Positions 47,050 through 56,229 of a stretch of 64,000 nucleotides of DNA are shown piece by piece. The stretch is from NCBI GenBank assembly GCA_963829545.1, contig CAWHIX010000010.1, forward strand, positions 124,001 through 188,000, written 5' to 3'. The translations under genes were made by a program, and so were the position numbers. Within the stretch, counting starts at the first letter, position 1. Each line of letters opens with the position of its first letter. Below the pieces are notes generated by a model. It was not told where the DNA came from. It ran no database searches and was given only the letters and a program-made list of their open reading frames with translations. The stretch comes from JAXGXJ01 sp963829545 (lineage in GTDB: Bacteria; Actinomycetota; Thermoleophilia; RBG-16-64-13).

Positions 47050-50000
47050 GGAGCTGGGCATGAGACTCGGGAGCAGCGACAACCACCGCGTGCGCGCAGA
47101 TCGGGCACGGGTGCAGCTTATCATCCTTTTGGCCATAGTCCTGGTGCTGGTCATCTCGGGCAGCGCCCTCGCCGCAGACCGCTGGAACGACATCACCGAT
47201 CAACATTGGATCGACGTCTACATGGTGACGGCAACCGAGGTCGACGCCGTCGCGGACGGCTATCTCGACAACTCTTTCAAGCCCGACACAAAGGTCACGC
47301 GCGAGCAGTTCGCCAAGATGGCTGTGGACGGACTCAGCTCAGCCCGCTTGATTCACCGACCGCTGGATTCCGCGACCTACCCAGCAGCGCTCCCTACTAC
47401 CGGTGGGTAGAAGGGGCGGTGGCCAGGGGTATTATCGGCGGGTTCACCGATGACACGTTCCGCGGCTCCCAGTACATCACCAGGCAGCAGGCCAACTCAA
47501 TCCTCGGCCTGTACCTCTCAGAAGAGGAAAAGGAGATCACCGGCCACATCCAGGGCGAGAAGGGGTTGTACCCGTCCCTGGCCGCCTGGTACCTGGCCGA
47601 AGGAGCCGACCTGTTGGTGCCCTTCGCCGACGAGGGCGATATCGCCGCCGTTCACCGTCAGACTACGGCCTACCTGATCGCCCACGGTGTCATCAAGGGC
47701 ACGCCGGTGGGTACGGCCAAGTACCTCAAGCCTCTATCCAATCTCACACGGGCCCAAGCCGCCGTGATGATTGTGCGGGTGAAGGAAGTCGCCTTCCTGA
47801 ACCCGGCCGATCTGCATCTTTCGGTCACTGGCATCCCCAGCCCGGTGGCGGCGGGGGCCGCGTCCAGCGTTGTGGTCACCGTCCGTGATGAGGACGGCCT
47901 CGTCGTCACCGACTATGGGGGACCATCGAGTTCGGCCTCCACCGACCTCAGGCCGTCGTGCCCGTCGACTACACTTTCACACCCGCGGATGCCGGGACCC
48001 GTACCTTCGCGAGCGGTGTGACCTTGAAGACCGCCGGCTCGCAGATGGTCACCGCGACCGACACCGAACACGACGGCATCACCGGCGCGCAGGCGGTGGT
48101 CGTCACGGCAGGTGCCGCGCATCATCTCGACGTTACGGGTGTCGGTGATCCCGCGACGGCGAACGTCGCTTCCAACGTTGCGGTCACCTCACGGGACCCG
48201 TATGGGAACGTCGCCACCTCGTACAGGGGCATGATCCACTTCACCTCCACGGACCACAAGGCTACACTGCCCGCCAACTACACCTTCACGGCCGCCGACG
48301 CGGGCGCGCATACATTCACGAACGGGGTCATACTACGATCCCTGGGTTCCCGCTCCGTGACGGCGACCGACACGGTCACCTCGACCATAACGGGTTCGCA
48401 GATAGTGACCGTAGGCACGTCCTCGGCGCTCCACTTCTCGGCGACCGGTATCCCGAGCCCCCTCACGGCGGCCGGCCTCGACGGTGGTGGTCAGCATCCG
48501 TGACGCCGGTAACCAGGTGGTCACCAGCTACACCGGCACCGTCCACTTCACTTCTACCGACAAACAGGCCGTCCTGCCTGCCAACTACACCTTCACGCTT
48601 GCCGACGGGGGCACGCACACCTTCACCAACGGCGTGAGCTTGAGGACGGCGGGTTCCCAGACGGTGACGGTTACCGACACAGTGGCAGCCATTCGTGGCT
48701 TCCAGACCGTGACCGTGACCCCGGCCGCCGCCAGCAAGGTGGTCGTCGAGACCGCGGCCGACGGTGGCGGCAATCAGATCACCACCCGTACGGTCTCGGC
48801 CGGCAGCAACTTCACCGCCTACGCGGTCACCCGCGATACCTACGGGAACTTCGTGGGTAACGTGGCTGCCACCTGGTCACTCGCAGGGAAGACCGGAGGC
48901 GTGGTCGACGGCGATCTCGTTCCGTCGGCAAGTCGGCAAGGGCGCGGTCCTCAGCGGTCATCTATTGGGAACGGCCGTCATCCACTCGGTCACCACGGCC
49001 GGTTCCCTCGCGGACGACACCGGGCTCATCACCGTAGTCCGCCGGTGCGGCCAGCAGGATCCGCATCGAAGACAAGGCCGACGGGACCGGGGCGGAGATC
49101 GGTGACAAGTCGGTTACGGTGGGTTCCGGTTTCACCGCCTACGCTATCTCCCGCGACTCTCAGAACAACTTCGTGGCCAATGCGGCTGTCGCCTGGTCGC
49201 TCACCGGCAAGACTGGGGGCGTGGTGAACGGTGACCTCATGCCGGCGGCAAACGGCAAGAGCGCGGTCTTCACAGGGCACGCGGTGGGGGCCGGGGTCAT
49301 CCACATCCAGTCGGGCAGTCTGAGTGACAACACAGGCACCGTAGGCGTGACACCCGGCTATCACTTCGTGGTCAGTGGCATCAGCGATCCGGTCGCAGCC
49401 GGCGTGGCGTCCGACTTGACCGTGACCATACGCGATGAAGCCGACGCCATTGTCACCGGCTACACGGGGACCGTGCACTTCACCTCGAGCGATGCACAGG
49501 CGGTTCTGCCTGACAACTACACCTTCACCGGCGCCGATGCTGGCACGCACACGTTCAGCGGGGGCGCGACCCTCAAGACCGCGGGTTCGCGGACGGTGAC
49601 CGTGTCCGACACGGTCACAAGCGCCATCACCGGTTTCCAGAGTGTCACCGTCAACGCATTGGCCGCGGCCAAGATCGTCATCGAGTCCATGGCCGACGGC
49701 TCCGGCACGGCCATCACCACCCGTTCCCTCACGGCCGGCAGCAACTTCACCGCCTATGCCATCAGCCGCGACGCCCTCGACGACTACCTCGGTAACGTGG
49801 CCGCCACCTGGTCGCTCACCAACAGGACCGCTGGCGTCGTGGACGGCGACCTGGTCGTCGCCGGCGACAACCTGAGCGCCACCTTCACCGGTCATGTGCC
49901 CGGCACCACCATTGTCCATGCCGTCGCTACCGTGGGCGGCTTCACCGACGACACCGGCACCGTCACCGTGACCGCCGGCTCGGCGGCCAAGATCGTTCTT

Positions 50001-52588
50001 GAGACGGCGGCCAACGGTAGCGGATCGGCCATCGACACCCGCTCCGTCACGGCCGGCGGCAACTTCACCGTCTACGCCATCAGCCGCGACGCCCTCAACA
50101 ACTACCTCGGTAACGTGGCCGCCACCTGGTCTCTCACGAACAGGACTGCGGGGGTGGCGAACAGCGACCTGGTCGCCGCCGCTGACAACAAGAGTGCCGT
50201 CTTCACCGGTCACCTGGTGGGCACGGGCGTCATCCACGCCGTCGCCACCACAGGCGGCTTCACCGACGACACCGGCACCGTCACGGTCAACGCCGCTTCG
50301 GCGGCCAAGATCGTCATCGAGTCCATGGCCGACGGCTCCGGCACGGCCATCACCACCCGTTCCCTCACGGCCGGCAGCAACTTCACCGCCTATGCCATCA
50401 GCCGCGACGCCCTCAACAACTACCTCGGTAACGTGGCCGCCACCTGGTCGCTCACCAACAGGACCGCTGGCGTCGTGGACGGCGACCTGGTCGTCGCCGG
50501 CGACAACCTGAGCGCCACCTTCACCGGTCATGTGCCCGGCACCACCATTGTCCATGCCGTCGCTACCGTGGGCGGCTTCACCGACGACACCGGCACCGTC
50601 ACCGTGACCGCCGGCTCGGCGGCCAAGATCGTTCTTGAGACGGCGGCCAACGGTAGCGGATCGGCCATCGACACCCGCTCCGTCACGGCCGGCAGCAACT
50701 TCACCGTCTACGCCATCAGCCGCGACGCCCTCAACAACTACCTCGGTAACGTGGCCGCCACCTGGTCTCTCACGAACAGGACTGCGGGGGTGGCGAACAG
50801 CGACCTGGTCGCCGCCGCTGACAACAAGAGTGCCGTCTTCACCGGTCACCTGGTGGGCACGGGCGTCATCCACGCCGTCGCCACCACAGGCGGCTTCACC
50901 GACGACACCGGCACCGTCACGGTCAACGCCGCTTCGGCGGCCAAGATCGTCATCGAGTCCATGGCCGACGGCTCCGGCACGGCCATCACCACCGAGACCG
51001 TTGTCGCCGGCGCGACCCTCGAGGTGTACGCCATCAGTCGCGATGCCAGCAACAACTACCTCGGTAACGTGGCCGCCACCTGGACCCTGATCAACAGGAT
51101 CGGCGGCGTGGTGAACGGCGACCTGGTGGCAGCAGGCGACAATAAGAGCGCCACTTTGACAGGCCACGTGCCCGGCAGCGCCATTATCCATGCCGTCGCG
51201 ACCGTGGGCAGCTACACCGACGACACGGGTACCATCACGGTGACCGCGGGCACTCCCGCCAAGATCGTCATCGAGACCTTGGCCAGCGGCACGGGTACGG
51301 AGATCGACGCCCGGTCTATCGCCGCCGGCAGCAGCTTGACCGCCTACGCCATCAGCCGCGACGCCAGCAACAACTACCTCGGTAACGTGGCCGCCACCTG
51401 GTCTCTCACGAACCAGACGGATGGAGTGGCCAACGGCGACCTGGTGCCTGCCGGTGACAACAAGAGTGCCGTGTTCACAGGGCATGCGCCCGGCACCGCC
51501 ATTATCCATGCCGTCGCTGCCGTGGGCGGCTTCACCGACGACACGGGTACCATCACGGTGACCGCGGGCACTCCCGCCAAGATCGTCATCGAGACGGCGG
51601 CCGATGGCGACGGAACTGCCGTCGGTACCGAGAGCTTGTCCGCCGGAGGCACACTCACTGTCTATGCCATCAGCCGCGATGCGGCCAACAACTTCATCGG
51701 CAACGTGGCCGCTACTTGGTCGCTCCTGAATAAGATGGGTGGAGTCGTGAATGGTGACCTGGTTTCTGCCGGCGATAACAAGAGTGCCACTCTGACGGGC
51801 CATGCGCCTGGCAGCGGTGTCATCCATGCCGTCGCTACCGTGGGCGGCTACACCGACGACACGGGTACCATCACCGTCAGTGCCGGTCCGGCGGTCAAGA
51901 TCGTCATCGAGACGGCGGCCGATGGTGGCGGAACAGCGGTTGGTGGCCAGACCATTGCCGCGGGCGCCACTCTCACCGTCTACGCCATCAGTCGCGACGC
52001 CGGCGACAACTTCGTTGCCAACGTCGCCTCGACTTGGTCGCTGACGATGATCACCGGAAGCGTGGTCGCCGACGATCTGGTGGCGGCGCCCGACGGCAGG
52101 AGCGCGACCCTGACCGGGGCCGAAGGCGGTTCGGCGGTCATCCACGCGGTGGCTACCGTGGGCGGCTTCACCGACGACACCGGCACCATCACAGTGACGC
52201 CGCAGCCGCGGAAGATCTTCGGGATTGTGATCAGCAAGTTCACCAACGCTCCCCTGGCAGGGGCTACGGTGGAAGTGCTCACCGCTCTGGGCGGCTCCCT
52301 GGTGCACCCCGGCGCGACAGCGGTGACGGCGGCGACCACCGGTTACTTCGAGATAGATATGACCGGGTGCCACTCGGCACGATGGTGTACGTCAGCGCGA
52401 GCAAGCCGACGAGCTACAGTGTCCTCAGCATGTATGGCGCATTCGATCAGGCGAATGAAGAAGTGAATTTCGCCAACATCTTCATCGGGGACGACATCAA
52501 TGATCCTGCCGACTACGACGACAGACGTCTGCCTTCGGCGTCTGATCCACCAACTGTACCCTACTACGATGGCCTACTGCCCGACTGA
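47050..52588 (+). CDS. Giant SLH-domain surface protein with Ig-like repeats, several frameshifts
   Basis: About 1,845 residues once frames are joined. An N-terminal signal peptide (LIILLAIVLVLVISGSALAA) is followed by SLH repeats (FKPDTKVTREQFAKMAVDGL, APYYRWVEGAVARGIIGGF, NLTRAQAAVMIVR) that would bind secondary cell-wall polymer. Then come four type A repeats of about 103 residues (GIPSPVAAG, YTGTVHFTS, LPANYTFT, THTF, GSRTVTV), the fourth inserted among type B repeats of exactly 106 residues (AKIVIE, AITTRSLTAGSNFTAYAISRD, GNVAATWSL, GGFTDDTGTVTV). A carboxypeptidase-regulatory-like domain (IFGIVISKFTNAPLAGATVEV) closes with GLLPD. Breaks are near 47340, 47922, 48477, 48930, 49041 and 52367. 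The start ATG follows AAGGAG by 7 nt. Probably an S-layer or adhesin-like protein. Confidence 0.8.
49668..52211 (+). repeat. Eight tandem 318-bp coding repeats, including a 636-bp near-perfect duplication
   Basis: The segment GCCAAGATCGTC and its variants recurs at 49668, 49986, 50304, 50622, 50940, 51258, 51576 and 51894, always exactly 318 bp apart. Units 1-2 (49668-50303) and 3-4 (50304-50939) are almost identical over 636 bp; I see only a few differences (for example GGCGGC versus GGCAGC in the LTAGSNF/VTAGGNF region, and GACGAC versus AACAAC after DAL). Later units are more diverged. This shows recent duplication of a two-domain block. Confidence 0.95.
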
Positions 52589-52614
52589 GCCGCAAGGTTC
52601 AGCCTGGCTGGTGG

Positions 52615-52652
52615 ACCCGACGGGGGGACCGGAAACGGTCCCCCCGTCGGGT
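52615..52652 (+). terminator. Long terminator after the giant SLH gene
   Basis: ACCCGACGGGGGGACCG and CGGTCCCCCCGTCGGGT pair perfectly over 17 bp around a GAAA tetraloop, 26 nt after the stop codon. The following CTTCCC is only a weak U-tract. Confidence 0.75.
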
Positions 52653-52772
52653 CTTCCCATCTCCCGCGAGTGGGGGCACGCGCATCGGTCTTCGTCAAGA
52701 CTCCCATGGTACGCTGAAGCTACTCGTTGTGGCCAGCGACGTCCGAACCGTGCCCAGGAGGAGGTGCGCCGC

Positions 52773-54006
52773 ATGAAGGGCTTGGCGCTTCCGAGGATCC
52801 GCCGCACGTCGATCAACATACTGATCAGCGGCCTGCTCGTGGTAGGCACCGCGCTGAGCGTGACCGGCGTTGCGCTGGCGGCTTGGAGCGACGTCACTCC
52901 AGCGTTGGTCGCCTCCTACGGTTTCACGCAGGAGGAACTTGCCGCCATCTCCCAGGGCTACGATGATGGCTCCTGGCACCCGCAGAATCCGATGTTGCGC
53001 AAGCACTTCGCAAAGATGGCGGCGGGTGGACTCGGTATCGCCCAGGTGACTCCGGGCCAGGCCACGTTCTCCGACGTTCCGGCGACGGATCCGTACTACC
53101 GATACATCGAGGGGGCGGCGACGGCTGGGCTGACCAGGCGTTGGCGGGGATCGCTCGCTCCCGAGCGCAGATCACGCGCGAGCAGGCCGTGGCCATGATC
53201 GCGCGTTGGCTGGCCGGCAAGCGCGGATGATATGAGAAGGGGAGGTATGACATCGAGACCGCGGCTGTCGTGCTGGCGGCCTTTTCCGACCCGAGTTCGG
53301 TGGCCCCCACGCTTCGTGACGAACTGGCCTACGCGGTGGACGAGTCGATCGTCGGGGGAAGTGAGGGGCGGCTGAGGAGCCGAAGAGATTCACTCGCATT
53401 CAGGGAGCGGCTATGTTGCTCCACGCTGCCGCGACCGTCGAGTCCGGTTCCACGACGACGTCAGGCTCTACGACGACGTCAGGCTCTACCACCTCCACGA
53501 TGGGGACCACCTCGTCCACCACGACTACCGTCACCACGACTACAACATCCACCTCCTCGACCACCACCAGCAGCTCGACTTCGACAACGTCCTCCACAAC
53601 CTCTACCACCGCTACGGTCGGGGCCAAGGTCTTCGGGCAGGTCGTGGGCAGCGACGACAAGCCGGTGGTGGGAGCAGCAGTCAGGTTGGTGTATGACGCT
53701 GCGGACCCGCGCTACGTCTCGAGCGGGTCGAACCTCATCGGGATGGCTACCACCGATGGGCACGGCGACTACCAGATTCCGACCTCCTCACTTCCGCTCG
53801 GAAGCACGGTGGACGTGAGCGTGGTTGCCGCCGGGTACACGTCCGTACTCGCCTATGGCGTTTACGACCAGAAGGTGGAAGAAGTCGAGTTCGTCAAGAT
53901 CTTCTTGGGGGGGGATCCGTACAATCCTCTGGATTACAGTGACCGGCGCATGCCGATCGGCTCGCGGATACCACCCTTCCCGTTCGAGGGACTGCTGCCC
54001 GACTGA
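52773..54006 (+). CDS. SLH-domain surface protein with Ser/Thr stalk and C-terminal carboxypeptidase-like domain, frameshifted
   Basis: A signal peptide (INILISGLLVVGTALSVTGV) is followed by three SLH repeats in pieces: HFAKMAAGGLGI...YYRYIEGAATAGL, ITREQAVAMIARWLAGKR, and LRDELAYAVDESIVGGSEGRL...FTRIQGAAMLLHAA. A stalk of about 55 residues made almost only of Thr and Ser then leads to a beta-sandwich domain (VFGQVVGSDDKPVVGAAVRLV) ending GLLPD, like the end of the previous gene. Breaks lie near 53130-53175, at an in-frame TGA (53228) and near 53375. The Thr/Ser stalk is a likely glycosylation site. The ATG follows AGGAGGAGG by 9 nt. Confidence 0.78.
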
Positions 54007-54288
54007 GGTGCGCTGGCGCCGAGGGGAGTCGTCGCACCATGCGGGCGCAACTCGTCGTGCCGTTCAGGAGGAGAGACGCAGTTGTGCTCGACCGACCTCG
54101 ACGCGCGTAGGAGGCGCGCCGGAGGCGTCGAAAAGATAAAGGTTCGTCCTCAGGAGGCCGATGGAATAGTGAGGTCCTGGGCGGGCCGAGAGCGTCCATC
54201 TGGTGGAGATCAAGAAGGCGCCAGGCCGTCGCCCAGTGCTTCGCCCGCAAGGGCGACAACCAACGACAGCGGGCGTGGAGGTCAGGCC
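54007..54288 (+). other. Intergenic region before the RCC1-repeat gene
   Basis: About 280 bases with no convincing gene. The reading frame of the next gene is open throughout, but its translation is Arg-rich and lacks signal-peptide character until the GTG at 54289. I see no strong hairpin or promoter. Confidence 0.4.
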
Positions 54289-56175
54289 GTGGTAGCAGCG
54301 CCAAAGAACATCCCATCGGCTCCATCTCGCCGGAGACGCAGCAGGCGTGTCGCCGTGACTGTGGCCGCTATCGGCATGGTTGCCCTACTCTTCGTTAGTC
54401 CGTCGGTGGCGTCGGCCCTAACGATTCCCACGCTGCCCATCGTGGGCGAGCAGCGCCCGGTTACTATTGCGGCCGGCGATGGTCATGCCCTGGCCTTGAA
54501 GATCGACGGCAGTCTGTGGGCGTGGGGCCTCAACGACTCAGGGCAGGTCGGCAACGAAAGCTACGATGCCGCCCCCGTACCAGACCAAGTGGGTGACCAG
54601 GTGGACTGGGTCAGTGTCGCGGCCGGTGCTTCACACTCGCTGGCCCTGAACGAGGACGGGGAGTTGTGGGCTTGGGGAGAAAACGGGTACGGTCAATTGG
54701 GCAACAACGACACCGGCAGTGACAGCCCGTCTCCCGTCCAGATTACAAGCGCTATCGCCTGGGTGGCGGTCGACGGAGGGACGCGACACTCGCTCGGCGT
54801 CAAGAACGATGGGACCCTTTGGGCTTGGGGAGAGAACTCCTACGGTCAACTGGGGGACGGTTTGGTGATGACAAACCAGTCCGTGCCCAAGCAGATTGGC
54901 ACCGACACTCACTGGGTGGCGGTGGCGGCGGGTGCCTTCCACTCGCTGGGTCTGAAGAACGACGGCACGTTGTGGGCGTGGGGACGCAACACGTCTGGTC
55001 AGTTGGGCAAGGGCTCCTTCGCCGCTTTCAGTCAACCCTCTCAGGTGGGCTCAGATCAGGACTGGGTCGCTGTGACCGCCGGGTACGAACACACCCTGGC
55101 TCTGAAGTCGGACGGTTCGCTCTGGGCCTGGGGCAATCTCGCCTATGGCAGGCTAGGACTGGGAGACGATCTCACCGGCCCGGTGCACACTCCCACCATG
55201 ATCGGCAGTGGCTGGGCGGCCGCGGTCGCGGGAAGCTTCCACTCCCTTGGGCTGCAGTTGGGCGGTACTCTCTGGGGATGGGGCGACAACGACGATAACC
55301 AGATCGGGGATCTGGCTGCCGGGGACTATTGGGAACCTACCGAACTGGACTGGGGTGACGAGTGGGCCGTCGTCGATGCAGCGTGTTCCCCCACCTCCAA
55401 CCTTGCCGACTACTCCTTAGGGCTGAAAGCCGACGGGACGCTCTTCTCCTGGGGCTATCTCGATTCTGGCCTGGGTGATGGGGACAGCACCTTCAGCGCG
55501 ACCCCTGTACAGGTGCTTTCGGGTGTCCGGGTCCCCCAGCAGGGTCTCCCTCCGGACACTGTGACAGTGACCGCGTCGGTGTCGGGCGGTGGGGGCTCGG
55601 TGAGCCCCTCGAGCCAAACAATCGCATACCGGGGGACGGCTACCTTTGATGTGACGGCCGATCCGGGCAAGCGTCTTGCCTGGGTGAAGCTGGATGGGGA
55701 CTATGTAGTCGATCCCGCTGATCCTTATGTGCTGGCGAACGTGACCGCGGATCGCTCGGTGGAAGTCGGTTTCCAGGCCGAGTTCAACACTCTCCTACTT
55801 CCAACCGGGTGGAACTTGGTGGCCGGAGGCCTCGGATCCCAACCGGGGGGGGCCGTCGTCTACTCATACGCCGGGAGTAGCTATTCGTCGGGCACGGCCG
55901 CGCAGATGGCCGCCGGGCTGGGCTATTGGACAAAGCTCACCGTTCCCGGCTCCATGCAGCTGGCAACCACCACCCTGCCCCTCAGCCTCACGATCGGTAT
56001 AGGCTGGAACCTGATCGGGAACAGCACGGGATTCACCCTCGCTCTGCCGGATGGCGTGACTGCCTTCACATACACCGGGTCTACGTATACTGGGACCGAC
56101 GTGCTTGATCCTGGGGAAGCGGCCTGGGTCAAGAGCCAGGTGGCGGGCACCGTCATGCTGGTACCCACAGAGTAA
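54289..56175 (+). CDS. Secreted RCC1-repeat (beta-propeller) protein with InlB-like repeat
   Basis: A 628-residue exported protein. The start GTG is 7 nt after GGAGG. A basic signal peptide (RRSRRVAVTVAAIGMVALLF) precedes about seven RCC1-type repeats of about 50 residues, each with HSLGLKNDGTLWAWG and NSYGQLG variants, enough for one seven-bladed propeller (residues about 50-400). A divergent InlB B-repeat follows (GGSVSPSSQTIAYRGTATFDV), then two GWNL motifs (PTGWNLVAGG, GIGWNLIGN) that form a small beta domain at the C terminus. There is no SLH domain or membrane anchor. RCC1 propellers in secreted bacterial proteins are usually binding modules; the ligand is unknown. Unlike its neighbours the frame is intact. 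Confidence 0.85.
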   Translation: MVAAPKNIPSAPSRRRRSRRVAVTVAAIGMVALLFVSPSVASALTIPTLPIVGEQRPVTIAAGDGHALALKIDGSLWAWGLNDSGQVGNESYDAAPVPDQVGDQVDWVSVAAGASHSLALNEDGELWAWGENGYGQLGNNDTGSDSPSPVQITSAIAWVAVDGGTRHSLGVKNDGTLWAWGENSYGQLGDGLVMTNQSVPKQIGTDTHWVAVAAGAFHSLGLKNDGTLWAWGRNTSGQLGKGSFAAFSQPSQVGSDQDWVAVTAGYEHTLALKSDGSLWAWGNLAYGRLGLGDDLTGPVHTPTMIGSGWAAAVAGSFHSLGLQLGGTLWGWGDNDDNQIGDLAAGDYWEPTELDWGDEWAVVDAACSPTSNLADYSLGLKADGTLFSWGYLDSGLGDGDSTFSATPVQVLSGVRVPQQGLPPDTVTVTASVSGGGGSVSPSSQTIAYRGTATFDVTADPGKRLAWVKLDGDYVVDPADPYVLANVTADRSVEVGFQAEFNTLLLPTGWNLVAGGLGSQPGGAVVYSYAGSSYSSGTAAQMAAGLGYWTKLTVPGSMQLATTTLPLSLTIGIGWNLIGNSTGFTLALPDGVTAFTYTGSTYTGTDVLDPGEAAWVKSQVAGTVMLVPTE

Positions 56176-56229
56176 CTCGTCCTGACGGTATCATAGTCGC
56201 CGAAAGCCCCACCTCAGACGGGAGGCGTA

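Noticed and set aside
49668..52211. CRISPR-like array
   Set aside because: The repeats are 318 bp, coding and contiguous; there are no short direct repeats with unique spacers and no cas genes.
49029..52373. 1114-codon open frame on the minus strand
   Set aside because: It mirrors the repetitive surface-protein frame; its apparent repeats simply reflect the 318-bp DNA period. No signal peptide or family motif.
53228..53230. In-frame TGA in the second SLH gene as a selenocysteine or readthrough codon
   Set aside because: No selenoprotein context or SECIS-like hairpin; the surrounding region has several indel-type breaks, so a sequence error is simpler.
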